This document shows, one piece after another, positions 1 through 8,416 of a DNA stretch of 64,000 bases. Source of the DNA: Acetivibrio cellulolyticus CD2. Lineage in GTDB: Bacteria > Bacillota > Clostridia > Acetivibrionales > Acetivibrionaceae. Both the position numbers and the translations under genes were made by a program. The DNA lies in the NCBI RefSeq assembly GCF_000179595.2, contig NZ_JH556653.1, forward strand, positions 1,650,018-1,714,017, read 5' to 3'. The notes beneath the pieces were generated by a model. That model saw only the letters and a program-made list of their open reading frames with translations. It was not told where the DNA came from and ran no database searches. Numbering within the stretch: position 1 is the first letter of the stretch; every line of letters begins with the position of its first letter.

Positions 1-2
1 CA

Positions 3-695
3 GATACATTTGGTGCTACATCCAGCAGCATTATTGAAGAATTTTTTTCTGTTGATGAATTTAAAAAAAAAAAAAATGAGAAACAAAAAAACTTTATCAG
101 CAAAAAAGGTATTTTCTGCTTTGATAATCCTGATGAAATTGCAGCCACTCTTCAGAAAGCTGCAAGAAGTTCATACCGTCTTCCCAAAACGGTTACTCAT
201 TCAGTAAATCAGGTACTTGCTGTGTCTTTTTCGGCTATAAAAGCTTATAAGGAACAGCTCAAAATCTTTGATAAGGCTATTGAGGAACAAATTAAACTTA
301 TTCCTAATCCTTTAACCTCTATCAAAGGAATCGGCCCTGTATACTCTGCCGGAATAATAGCAGAAATTGGTGATATTCATCGTTTCAAAGATCATGCTGC
401 ATTAGCTAAATTTGCGGGTATTTCCTGGACAAAACACCAATCAGGAAACTTTACGGCTTCAAATACTAAATTAATTAAGTTTGGTAACCGTTATTTGCGT
501 TACTACTTCATGGAAGCAACTAACAAAGTGAGATTGCACGATCACGAGTTAAAACGCTTCTATGAATTAAAATATAGCCAAACCCCAAAAACAGCTCATA
601 AAAGGGCACTTGCATTAACTGCCAGAAAATTCGTTCGACTTGTCTATGCACTGCTGCATAGCAATCGACTTTATATTCCACCAAAAGGAGATTAA
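3..695 (+). CDS. IS110-family transposase, 5' part outside the window
   Basis: The frame is open from base 3 to the stop at 695, so the gene enters from the left edge and its DEDD catalytic N-terminus is not visible. The visible part holds the late N-terminal region (TFGATSSS, then RSSYRLPK) and the C-terminal Transposase_20 domain with its helix-hairpin-helix core (TSIKGIGPVYSAGIIAEIGD) and the tail motif KFGNRYLRYY. IS110 enzymes are cut-and-paste recombinases that, in characterised members, are guided by an element-encoded bridge RNA; its location cannot be judged here. A run of 14 A (63-76) encodes a lysine run. The gene lies convergent to, and directly beyond, hisA. Family assignment is firm; whether the element is intact is unknown. 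Confidence 0.9.
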   Translation, partial: DTFGATSSSIIEEFFSVDEFKKKKNEKQKNFISKKGIFCFDNPDEIAATLQKAARSSYRLPKTVTHSVNQVLAVSFSAIKAYKEQLKIFDKAIEEQIKLIPNPLTSIKGIGPVYSAGIIAEIGDIHRFKDHAALAKFAGISWTKHQSGNFTASNTKLIKFGNRYLRYYFMEATNKVRLHDHELKRFYELKYSQTPKTAHKRALALTARKFVRLVYALLHSNRLYIPPKGD

Positions 696-716
696 TTTCC
701 ATTTGGTTAACCATAT

Positions 717-747
717 CCTACCATATTTACAAACTTACTTTGGTAGG
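717..747. repeat. 7-bp inverted repeat just beyond the transposase gene
   Basis: CCTACCA (717-723) and TGGTAGG (741-747) flank a 17-base loop, 22 bases after the transposase stop. A second, imperfect inverted pair (GGTAAAAT near 781 and ATTTTACC near 829) follows. These may belong to the IS right end or to a terminator between the convergent transposase and hisA. Neither has a convincing T-tract, and the element boundary cannot be placed. Confidence 0.3.
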
Positions 748-862
748 CTTAATAGGTGATGCCTTTTTATGCTCAAAACCGGTAAAATATCATCAATATT
801 TCTAAATTTATTTCCAATTTGGTATTGACATTTTACCGCTGGACTTATTAATAGCTTGCTTA

Positions 863-1576
863 TTATCGTGCTATCTCTATAGCTTGCTTCAAATCTACAT
901 CTCCTGTGTATAAAGCTCTTCCAACTATTGCGCCGGATACGCCAACCTCTTTGAGGTTTTTAATGTCTTCCAGCTTGCCAACCCCGCCGGAAGCTATTAT
1001 GTCAATGTTAACGGCTTTAACCATTTCTTCCATAGCTTTAAGGTTTGGTCCAGTCAGCATGCCATCTCTTGATATATCTGTGTATATAATTGTTTTGGCA
1101 CCTAACTCTTCCATTTTTTTTGCAAAACTTACTGCTGTAAATTCGCTTGTTTTTTCCCATCCTTCAATGGCAACCATACCATCTTTCGCATCTATGCCTA
1201 TAACAACATTGTTTTCAAAAGTTTTAAGTGCGCGTTTTACAAGTTCTGGATCCTTAACTGCTGAAGTTCCCAGTATTACTCGTTCAATACCTTTGCACAA
1301 AATAGTCTCGATCATTTCGATAGTGCGGATTCCTCCGCCTACTTGAACCGGTATACCCATTTTTACTGCCATTTCGCTGATAACAGCAATATTTTGTGCT
1401 TTTCCTGTCCTGGCTCCATCCAAATCAACCACATGCAAATACTGTGCACCCGCCTTTTCCCATCTAAGTGCCATTTCTACAGGGTTGTCAGAATAAACAG
1501 TCTCCTTGTTGAATTCACCTTGTGTAAGTCTTACGCATTTTCCTTCTCTTACATCCACCGCAGGATAAATAATCAT
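863..1576 (-). CDS. hisA: ProFAR isomerase HisA
   Basis: Catalyses the Amadori isomerisation of ProFAR to PRFAR in histidine biosynthesis, in the cytoplasm. The 237 residues match the family length. Visible motifs are the N-terminal YPAVDVREGKCVRL strand with the catalytic Asp, the phosphate-binding VGGGIRT, YTDISRDGMLTGPN with the second catalytic Asp, and SGGVG near the C-terminus. An AGGAGG site lies 8-9 bases before the ATG. It is the last his gene present: hisF, normally next, is missing and the IS110 gene follows instead. Identification is firm. Confidence 0.97.
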   Translation of the reverse strand: MIIYPAVDVREGKCVRLTQGEFNKETVYSDNPVEMALRWEKAGAQYLHVVDLDGARTGKAQNIAVISEMAVKMGIPVQVGGGIRTIEMIETILCKGIERVILGTSAVKDPELVKRALKTFENNVVIGIDAKDGMVAIEGWEKTSEFTAVSFAKKMEELGAKTIIYTDISRDGMLTGPNLKAMEEMVKAVNIDIIASGGVGKLEDIKNLKEVGVSGAIVGRALYTGDVDLKQAIEIAR

Positions 1577-1617
1577 TTAATTAAACCTCCTGTATAATAA
1601 ATAAGAGTACATAAGCT

Positions 1618-2235
1618 CTATCCCTTTACTACCTTAGCAAAATTTCTTAAGATCTCAAGCCCGACTTCTCCACTTTTTTCAGGGTGAAATTGGGTTGCAA
1701 ACACGTTCCCTTTCTGGACAGCAACCGAGAAAGTAATACCATAGCTGGTTTCTGCTATTACAATATCTTTATCGGATGTATCCAGGTAATAGGAATGCAC
1801 AAAATAAACATATGGATTTTGTGACAACCCACTAAGCAACGGGGAATTACCCTTTATATCAAGCAGGTTCCATCCCATATGGGGTACCTTTAAGTTCATG
1901 TCTTTAGGAATCTGGCGGATTGCTCCTTTAAGAATGTTCAAGCCTTGAACATTCTCGCCTCCCTCTTCGCTGTGCTCAAACAAAAGCTGCATGCCAAGGC
2001 ATATACCCAGGAAAGGTTTACCGCTTTCTATGACAGTTTTGATAACATCTATCAGCCCACGCTTTTCAAGTTTTTCCATAGCATCTGCAAATGCACCTAC
2101 TCCAGGTAGTACTACTGCATCTGCATTAAGAATGAAATCCCTGTCAGAAGACACCTCTGCTTCACAACCAATAAAATGTAAGGCTTTTTCAACGCTTCTT
2201 AAGTTCCCTACTTCATAATCTATAACAGCAATCAA
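1618..2235 (-). CDS. hisH: Imidazole glycerol phosphate synthase, glutaminase subunit HisH
   Basis: Class I glutamine amidotransferase subunit that supplies ammonia to HisF, which makes IGP and AICAR. The triad is visible: Cys in GICLGMQLLFE and His/Glu in TQFHPEKSGEVG. The length of 205 residues is normal. The start is TTG, supported by GGAGTG seven bases upstream and by the family N-terminus MIAVIDYEVGNL. It lies between purC and hisA. Its partner HisF is not in the window, so it must be encoded elsewhere, or beyond the IS element, for this subunit to work. Confidence 0.96.
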   Translation of the reverse strand: MIAVIDYEVGNLRSVEKALHFIGCEAEVSSDRDFILNADAVVLPGVGAFADAMEKLEKRGLIDVIKTVIESGKPFLGICLGMQLLFEHSEEGGENVQGLNILKGAIRQIPKDMNLKVPHMGWNLLDIKGNSPLLSGLSQNPYVYFVHSYYLDTSDKDIVIAETSYGITFSVAVQKGNVFATQFHPEKSGEVGLEILRNFAKVVKG

Positions 2236-2283
2236 TTCTTTTCACTCCAAACCAAGAAAATTCTCAAATTCCTTAAACAACAT

Positions 2284-2314
2284 ACACTCCCAATAATATT
2301 ATTAATGGGAGTGT
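2284..2314 (-). promoter_or_regulatory. Intercistronic hairpin between purC and hisH
   Basis: ACACTCCCA (2284-2292) and TGGGAGTGT (2306-2314) form a perfect 9-bp stem with a 13-base AT loop in the 85-base gap between purC and hisH. No T-tract follows on the minus strand, so it is more likely an mRNA stabilising or processing element than a terminator. Confidence 0.5.
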
Positions 2315-2320
2315 CTATTA

Positions 2321-3205
2321 TTAATCTAATTTTTTGCCAGTCAAACGTTCATATGCTTCTATATATTTAAGCTCGGTGTTTCGAATTACATCATCCGGTA
2401 ATACTGGAGCTGGTGGCTTTTTATCCCAATCTGTCGATTCAATGTATTCCCTCAGGAACTGCTTGTCAAAGCTTTTTTGTGGACGTCCAGGTTCGTATTC
2501 GTTCATATCCCAGAATCTTGATGAGTCTGGAGTAAACATTTCATCAGCAACTACCAGTTTGCCGTCTTCAAGACCGAATTCAAATTTGGTATCTGCAAGG
2601 ATAATTCCTTTGCTTTCAGCATATTTGCTTGCCTTATTGTACAAAGCAATACTTGTTTCCTTAAGCTGGTTAGCAAGATCAGTTCCTATTTCTTTGCAAA
2701 GCTCTTCAAAGCTGACATTTTGGTCATGTCCTTCTGAAGCCTTTGTTGATGGAGTAAAGATCGGTTCAGGAAGTTTGTCCCCCTGTCTTAAACCCTCTGG
2801 AAGCTTTATGCCGCAAATACTGCCTGTAGCTTTATAGTCTTTGAGTCCGGAACCTTCAAGGTATCCTCTGACTATACATTCTGCTTCCACCATCTTTATT
2901 TTTTTAACCAGCATAGACCTGCCCTGGAGTTCTTCCTTAAACTGAGACAATCCTTCCGGATATTGGCTCACATCTGTGGTAATAACATGGTTGCCAACAA
3001 TGTCTTTTGTGTAGTTAAACCAGAACTCGGAAATGCTGTTAAGTACTTTTCCCTTATTAGGTATCAAATTTGGAAAAACCACATCAAAGGCAGAAATCCT
3101 GTCAGTAACAATAATTAATATCTTATCTCCCAAATCGTAAACGTTTCTGACCTTACCCTTGATATGCAGCGGTAATTTAATAAAATCGGTATCGTTTATT
3201 AACAT
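2321..3205 (-). CDS. purC: SAICAR synthetase (long form) inside the his operon
   Basis: ATP-dependent ligation of CAIR and aspartate to SAICAR in purine synthesis. The sequence shows GKVRNVYDLGD near the start, VTDRISAFDVVFP, VEAECIVRGYLEGSG and ADTKFEFGL, all signatures of the family. At 294 residues it is the long, yeast Ade1-like form rather than the short bacterial form of about 235 residues. It lies between hisB (31-base gap) and hisH (85-base gap), all on the minus strand. The likely logic is metabolic: HisF releases AICAR, the compound reached two steps after CAIR in purine synthesis. A GTAGGAG site lies about 12 bases before the ATG. Confidence 0.96.
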   Translation of the reverse strand: MLINDTDFIKLPLHIKGKVRNVYDLGDKILIIVTDRISAFDVVFPNLIPNKGKVLNSISEFWFNYTKDIVGNHVITTDVSQYPEGLSQFKEELQGRSMLVKKIKMVEAECIVRGYLEGSGLKDYKATGSICGIKLPEGLRQGDKLPEPIFTPSTKASEGHDQNVSFEELCKEIGTDLANQLKETSIALYNKASKYAESKGIILADTKFEFGLEDGKLVVADEMFTPDSSRFWDMNEYEPGRPQKSFDKQFLREYIESTDWDKKPPAPVLPDDVIRNTELKYIEAYERLTGKKLD

Positions 3206-3236
3206 AGCTCTCTTACACTCCTACAAATTTTATTTA

Positions 3237-3824
3237 TTATAAAGTTCCTTTCGTAGACATTACACCTTCAATCCTGCTGTCTATAAGTACCGCCTGATCC
3301 AGTGCCCTTCCGAAAGCTTTAAAAATAGCTTCAATAATATGATGTGTATTGTTCCCGTAAAAAACCTTGATATGTAAGTTCATACCTGCATTAAAAGCAA
3401 CTGCTCTAAAAAATTCCTCAACCAGTTCAGTTTCCATATTTCCAAGTTTTTGAGCCGGAAGTTCTGCGTCAAAAACCAGAAAAGGTCTTCCACTCAAGTC
3501 CATCGCAACAAGTGCCAATGCTTCATCCATGGGAACAAATGAAGAACCGTACCTTTTTATGGACTTCTTGTCTCCCAAAGCTTCTTTTAAAGCCTGCCCC
3601 AATACAATTCCCACATCTTCAACGGTGTGATGGGCATCAACATGAAGGTCTCCCTGTGCTTTAACTTCCAGGTCAAACAAACCATGTCTTGTAAACAGGT
3701 CCAGCATATGATCAAGGAAGCCAACTCCGGTATTAACTTTGCTCTTGCCGGAACCATCAAGATCTATACATAGCGTTATATCCGTTTCACCGGTTTTTCT
3801 ACTGATTTGAGATTTTCTTTCCAT
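3237..3824 (-). CDS. hisB: Imidazoleglycerol-phosphate dehydratase HisB
   Basis: Manganese-dependent dehydration of IGP to imidazole acetol phosphate. Both metal-binding His-rich repeats are present: [11 protein letters not shown] and [18 protein letters not shown]. The 195 residues are the monofunctional form, without the phosphatase domain of enteric HisB. A GGAGGC site precedes the ATG by 9 bases. The 136-base gap upstream carries an extended -10 promoter, so hisB-purC-hisH-hisA may be transcribed separately as well as from the hisZ promoter. Confidence 0.97.
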   Translation of the reverse strand: MERKSQISRKTGETDITLCIDLDGSGKSKVNTGVGFLDHMLDLFTRHGLFDLEVKAQGDLHVDAHHTVEDVGIVLGQALKEALGDKKSIKRYGSSFVPMDEALALVAMDLSGRPFLVFDAELPAQKLGNMETELVEEFFRAVAFNAGMNLHIKVFYGNNTHHIIEAIFKAFGRALDQAVLIDSRIEGVMSTKGTL

Positions 3825-3864
3825 TCTTTAGCTGCCTCCGAACACATCGTATTAAACATTTTTT

Positions 3865-3873
3865 ATTATAACA
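3865..3873 (-). promoter_or_regulatory. Extended -10 promoter before hisB
   Basis: On the minus strand TGTTATAAT (TG-N-TATAAT) ends about 41 bases before the hisB ATG. No good -35 is present at 17 bases. The extended -10 and the unusually large gap within an otherwise tight operon support an internal promoter. Confidence 0.5.
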
Positions 3874-3960
3874 GAACAAGCCTTTTAATTCTACCAATTC
3901 TATAAAAAATCTCAACATGTAATTTATATTTTTAATGCCTGATTTAACTGCTATAATGTT

Positions 3961-5031
3961 CTAATTCATGATACTCTTAAGTTCTTCAAGCAGGACATCG
4001 TTTTGTTCCTTATTACCTACACTGATTCTAATATACTTGCCTAGTACAGGAGCATCACCAAAGCTTCTCACTAGTACGCCCCTTTTCTCAAGTTCTTTCG
4101 CAACCGTTTTTGCATCAGGCAACTTTACAAGAATATAGTTTGCTCCAGAAGGAAGAACGGATACATTATTAATTTTCTCGAGTTCTGCACATAAATACTC
4201 CCTCTGCTCAATCAAATATTTAATCTGTGCCTCTATTTCTTCCCTATCTTCGAAAACCAGCTTTGCAACCAGTTGTGATAAAGAACTTATATTATATGGA
4301 GGTCTTACCTTGTTAATCTCATTGGCCATCTCTTTACCGCTTAGGGAGTACCCGCAGCGGATGCCTGCAAGGCCATAAGCCTTTGAAAATGTACGAAGCA
4401 CAATAAGGTTTTCAAACTTAGGCAAAAGTGTTACAGCCGACTCCCCAGCGAACTCTGCATACGCCTCATCAATAACTATTACGGTCTTTGGGCACATGGA
4501 ACAAATCTTCTCAATATCCTTTAACGCAAGCAAATTACCGGTAGGATTGTTTGGCGTACAAAGAACTACTAATTTTGCTGCTTCACTTTTAGCTTTATCT
4601 ATGAATTCATCAATCTCATACGCAAAGTTATTTTCTTCCTTTAGAGGCACTTCAACAGCGGTTCCCCCTCCAATTATTGTATCAAGTTTATACATGCTGA
4701 ATGAAGGTGTAGGACATATTACTTTCTCTCCTTTGCCCACAAACGTATTAACAAGCACCTGTATCAACTGGTCTGAACCTGTTCCTACGACAATACCTTC
4801 CATATCAACACCCCAGTATGCTGATAAAGTCTTTCTAAGTTCAATGGAATCGGTATCTGGATAAAGGTACAAAGAAGGTCCTTCCATAATTATGTCTGCG
4901 AGTTGCTTTCTTACCTTTATTGGAAGTTCAAAAGGGCTTTCATTTGCATCAAGTTTAACTCTATATGGTACCTGATTTGCATTGTATGGAATAAACTCCT
5001 TAAACTCGGATCTGATTAAATCTTTTATCAT
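3961..5031 (-). CDS. hisC: Histidinol-phosphate aminotransferase HisC
   Basis: PLP enzyme transaminating imidazole acetol phosphate with glutamate. The fold-type I signature is complete: KLDANESPFELP at the N-terminus, CTPNNPTGN, VIDEAYAEF, the Schiff-base Lys in RTFSKAYGLAG, and RCGY. Length 356 is typical. An AAGGGGA site lies 8 bases before the ATG. Between hisD and hisB in operon order. Substrate specificity is inferred from context, since HisC is closely related to other aminotransferases. Confidence 0.96.
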   Translation of the reverse strand: MIKDLIRSEFKEFIPYNANQVPYRVKLDANESPFELPIKVRKQLADIIMEGPSLYLYPDTDSIELRKTLSAYWGVDMEGIVVGTGSDQLIQVLVNTFVGKGEKVICPTPSFSMYKLDTIIGGGTAVEVPLKEENNFAYEIDEFIDKAKSEAAKLVVLCTPNNPTGNLLALKDIEKICSMCPKTVIVIDEAYAEFAGESAVTLLPKFENLIVLRTFSKAYGLAGIRCGYSLSGKEMANEINKVRPPYNISSLSQLVAKLVFEDREEIEAQIKYLIEQREYLCAELEKINNVSVLPSGANYILVKLPDAKTVAKELEKRGVLVRSFGDAPVLGKYIRISVGNKEQNDVLLEELKSIMN

Positions 5032-5054
5032 TTAAATGTTCCCCTTTCCTAACT

Positions 5055-6347
5055 CTACTCAAACCTCACTCTGATTGCATTTGCATGTGCTTTAAGGCCT
5101 TCAGCCTCAGCAAACATTATTACATCATCTTTTACCTGCTGCAAAGCCTTTTTAGAATAAGATATAATACTTGATTTCTTCATAAATTCAGAAATATTCA
5201 GCGGTGAGAAGAATCTCGCTGTTCCGCTTGTAGGCAGAACATGGTTTGGCCCTGCAAAATAATCACCTAAAGGCTCTGATGAGTAATTTCCCAGGAAAAC
5301 AGCTCCAGCGTTCTTTATATAGCTTATTAGGCCAAAAGGTTCGTTTACGCAAAGTTCCAAATGCTCAGGTGCTATCTTGTTTGCAACATTTATTGCGCTA
5401 TCAATGTCATCAACAACTATAATTGCTCCAAAATCCTTTAAGGACTTCTCTGCTATTTCCTTTCTCGGCAGCACGTTAAGCTGGACTTCCAACTCCTTTT
5501 GTACCTCACTGGCCAATCTTTCAGAAGTTGTTACCAGAATGGAGGATGCAATTGCATCGTGTTCTGCCTGTGAAAGCATATCTGCAGCTACAAATCTTGG
5601 ATTTGCAGTATCATCTGCAACAACCATTATTTCACTTGGTCCAGCAATCATGTCAATATCACAGTACCCATAAACCATTCTTTTTGCCATTGCCACATAT
5701 ATGTTGCCGGGACCTACAATCTTATCCACCTTTGGTATGGACTGCGTTCCAAAAGCCACTGCAGCTACCGCCTGCGCCCCGCCAACTCTATATATCTCAT
5801 TTACGCCTGCTTCGTTTGCTGCTACAAGTATAGCCGGATTGATCCCGTTAGCACCTCCGGGAGGTGTCACCATCACTATCCTGCTTACACCAGCAACCTT
5901 TGCGGGTACGGCATTCATAAGAACCGATGAAGGATAAGCTGCTGTTCCACCTGGAGAATATATACCTACCACTTCAATTGGGTTGTAAAGCTGTCCCAAT
6001 ATAACGCCATCCTCACCTGTCGTAAACCAGGATTTTTCAAGCTGTTTTTCGTGAAACTGCGCTATATTCTTTCTAGCCCTCTTAATTACTTCAATGAGCT
6101 CCTTGTCAACCTTTTCATATGCTTCCTCTATCTCAACCTGAGATACCAACAAATTATCCGGACAAAGCTCAACCTTGTCAAACATATTTGTATATTCTAA
6201 AACGGGCTTGTCTCCGTTCTTTTTAACGTTATTAACTATATCTGCAACTTTATTTTGTATGTCTCCATATTCAATCTGACTTCTTGCAGCCAATTTATTA
6301 AAAATATCACTGTCTTTATTTGATCTCAAGTCTATAAACTGTATCAT
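5055..6347 (-). CDS. hisD: Histidinol dehydrogenase HisD
   Basis: Zinc- and NAD-dependent four-electron oxidation of histidinol to histidine. Family motifs include the GPGNIYVA loop, MIAGPSEIMVVAD, LSQAEHD with metal and catalytic residues, and NHVLPTSGTARF with the catalytic His. Length 430 is normal. The ATG follows AGGTGA by 7 bases and lies only 7 bases after hisG, indicating co-transcription. Confidence 0.98.
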   Translation of the reverse strand: MIQFIDLRSNKDSDIFNKLAARSQIEYGDIQNKVADIVNNVKKNGDKPVLEYTNMFDKVELCPDNLLVSQVEIEEAYEKVDKELIEVIKRARKNIAQFHEKQLEKSWFTTGEDGVILGQLYNPIEVVGIYSPGGTAAYPSSVLMNAVPAKVAGVSRIVMVTPPGGANGINPAILVAANEAGVNEIYRVGGAQAVAAVAFGTQSIPKVDKIVGPGNIYVAMAKRMVYGYCDIDMIAGPSEIMVVADDTANPRFVAADMLSQAEHDAIASSILVTTSERLASEVQKELEVQLNVLPRKEIAEKSLKDFGAIIVVDDIDSAINVANKIAPEHLELCVNEPFGLISYIKNAGAVFLGNYSSEPLGDYFAGPNHVLPTSGTARFFSPLNISEFMKKSSIISYSKKALQQVKDDVIMFAEAEGLKAHANAIRVRFE

Positions 6348-6354
6348 AGCATTG

Positions 6355-6996
6355 TCACCTCTTCTCCAGTTCTTTTCTTATGCCATCAACTATTTTGTTT
6401 ATACGTTCACTTTCCATCTTCATGCTCACTCTGTTTACAACAAGCCTTGCACTTATATCTGCGATATGCTCTAGCACTACCAGACCATTTTCCTTAAGTG
6501 TCCTGCCGCTTTCAACCAGATCTACTATTACTTCCGATAGTCCAACAAGTGGTGCAAGTTCTACAGAGCCATTCAATTTGATTACTTCTATTGATTCTCT
6601 TCTTTTATGTTCAAAGTATTCCCTGGCAATTTTAGGATACTTAGTAGCTACCCTTTTGTTATTGAATTGGTCGAGCTTTCCCTGAAGTTCAACAGGCCCT
6701 GCTACTACCATTCTGCATGCAGCAAATCCTAAGTTTAGCACCTCGTAGAGATGTCTTCCCTCCTCTAAAAGGGTATCCTTACCCACAATCCCTATATCTG
6801 CTGCACCATATTCTACATAAGTAGGTACATCGCTTGGCTTTGCAAGGAAAAACTTTATCTTGTTCTTCTCATCAGTTAGAATAAGTTTTCTTGACGAACC
6901 TTTAAGTTCAGTACAATCCAGCCCTATAGCTTCAAATAGTTCAACAGAAAGCTCTGTAAGTCTTCCTTTTGATAACGCAATAGTTAAATACCTCAT
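6355..6996 (-). CDS. hisG: ATP phosphoribosyltransferase, short form HisG
   Basis: First step of histidine synthesis, condensing ATP with PRPP. At 213 residues it is the short form, lacking the C-terminal ACT-like regulatory domain, and so needs HisZ as regulatory subunit; hisZ lies directly upstream with 2 bases between. Visible motifs include ALSKGRL at the N-terminus, [17 protein letters not shown] and the PRPP loop [22 protein letters not shown] lies 4 bases before the ATG. Confidence 0.97.
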   Translation of the reverse strand: MRYLTIALSKGRLTELSVELFEAIGLDCTELKGSSRKLILTDEKNKIKFFLAKPSDVPTYVEYGAADIGIVGKDTLLEEGRHLYEVLNLGFAACRMVVAGPVELQGKLDQFNNKRVATKYPKIAREYFEHKRRESIEVIKLNGSVELAPLVGLSEVIVDLVESGRTLKENGLVVLEHIADISARLVVNRVSMKMESERINKIVDGIRKELEKR

Positions 6997-6998
6997 AT

Positions 6999-8255
6999 TT
7001 ACCTCCCTAACAGCTCATCTATAGTTACAGTTGAAGTTTCGTGCTTTTCAATGTTATGGACTTCGATACGCTGATCATCAAGAATGCTTATTACTCCGCC
7101 AATTCCCTTTGTTCTTGCGTATTCCTTCACATCTTCCATTCCATTCCCTGTAACATCAATTTCAACTACCAATCCCTGATCCCTTAAAGCCTGACAAACC
7201 CTAAACGCAGTTTTTCTGCCTTCTTCCCTATAACAGATAAGACTGTCAATTGAAGGCTTTTCTGACTCAATCTTCTGACGGTCGAGAGCCATCATAATCA
7301 TGTTTATTCCTAATGAAAAACCCGTTGCAGGGCTCACTTTACCAAACTTTTCAACCAGCTTGTCGTATCTACCGCCGCTTAAAATTGGGAATCCTGCTCC
7401 ATATGTAAAGCCTCTGAATATAATGCCTGTATAATAATTCAAGCTCTGTACCATTCCAAGATCTATAGATACATATTTACTAAGTCCGTAATCATCAAGT
7501 ATCTTGATTACTCTTCTCAAGTTTTCAAGAGCATTAATTGATTTCTTGTTAAGCGAATACTTTTCAACACTATCAATTACATCCAGCGATCCAAACAATC
7601 TTGGAAGACTTAAAACAAGCTCCTTCAGGTCTTCCCTGATGTTATGTGTCTTTACCAGTTCCTCTACCGCCAGGTAATCCTTTCTATCTATAAGCACCCT
7701 CATTTGCTCGGTTTCTTCAGCCGACAATCCGGTCTCTTCCATCAATCCTTTGAAGAAATCCACCTGTCCTATGTCTATCTGGAAGCTTTCCAAACCCGAT
7801 GCCCTGACTGCATTAATTGCAGTTGCAATCACCTCAGCATCAGCCTCCGGCGAATTTATCCCCATCAGTTCAACACCCGCCTGGGTAAATTCCTTTTGCT
7901 TTCCTCCGCCTAATTCCTTATAGTTAAATGTATTCCCTATATAGCAGAATCTCAACGGATGACTGACATCCTTATATTTAGTTGCTGCAAGCCTTGCTAT
8001 TGGAATAGTAATTTCCGGTCTTAAAACTAATATACGTCCCTGCTGGTCAAAAAACTTGAACATCGTCTCCTGCGCAGTAATACCATCCTCTGCAAGAAAA
8101 GCATCATAAAACTCAACTATTGGAGTTTCAACTTCATAAAATCCCGAACTTCGAAATACTTTTCTTATCTTCTCTTCAAGATTCCTTTTAACAAAGCATT
8201 CATTTACAAGTACATCCTGAACACCTTCAGGCGTATAGATTTTCCACTTAGTCAA
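6999..8255 (-). CDS. hisZ: ATP phosphoribosyltransferase regulatory subunit HisZ
   Basis: Catalytically inactive HisRS paralogue that assembles with short HisG and confers histidine feedback. The core resembles class II synthetases ([34 protein letters not shown]). The longest frame begins at a GTG at 8264, but that GTG is part of the ribosome binding site itself. GAGGTG lies exactly 6 bases before a TTG at 8255, giving [16 protein letters not shown], which matches the family N-terminus, so I place the start there (418 residues). First gene of the his operon. Confidence 0.95.
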   Translation of the reverse strand: MTKWKIYTPEGVQDVLVNECFVKRNLEEKIRKVFRSSGFYEVETPIVEFYDAFLAEDGITAQETMFKFFDQQGRILVLRPEITIPIARLAATKYKDVSHPLRFCYIGNTFNYKELGGGKQKEFTQAGVELMGINSPEADAEVIATAINAVRASGLESFQIDIGQVDFFKGLMEETGLSAEETEQMRVLIDRKDYLAVEELVKTHNIREDLKELVLSLPRLFGSLDVIDSVEKYSLNKKSINALENLRRVIKILDDYGLSKYVSIDLGMVQSLNYYTGIIFRGFTYGAGFPILSGGRYDKLVEKFGKVSPATGFSLGINMIMMALDRQKIESEKPSIDSLICYREEGRKTAFRVCQALRDQGLVVEIDVTGNGMEDVKEYARTKGIGGVISILDDQRIEVHNIEKHETSTVTIDELLGR

Positions 8256-8315
8256 TTTCCGCACCTCACTTTATCACTTTACTACATTAAAGTTGTAAAT
8301 TAATGAATTAAAAAT

Positions 8316-8344
8316 ATTATAGTATAAGTATGGCAATTTGTCAA
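8316..8344 (-). promoter_or_regulatory. Consensus sigma-A promoter of the his operon
   Basis: On the minus strand TTGACA (8339-8344), a 17-base spacer and TATAAT (8316-8321) match the consensus at every position. The predicted start near 8309 leaves a leader of about 54 bases to the hisZ TTG, too short for a T-box or a leader-peptide attenuator. Regulation therefore probably rests on HisZ feedback or an unseen repressor. Confidence 0.85.
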
Positions 8345-8346
8345 AC

Positions 8347-8390
8347 AAAAAATCCCCTTATTTTGGTTTAATCAAAATAAGGGGACTTTT
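8347..8390. terminator. Bidirectional-looking terminator after the GH5 gene
   Basis: A perfect 13-bp stem (8353-8365 with 8373-8385) and 7-base loop are followed on the minus strand by six T (8347-8352), and on the plus strand by four T. It ends the GH5 transcript just before the his promoter. Confidence 0.9.
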
Positions 8391-8416
8391 ATCTATTGAA
8401 ACTTAATTTGCTATAA

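Noticed and set aside
10-207. Plus-strand frame starting with an ATG-like codon near base 10
   Set aside because: It is a different frame from the transposase, which is open from base 3; it has no ribosome binding site and its translation is low-complexity.
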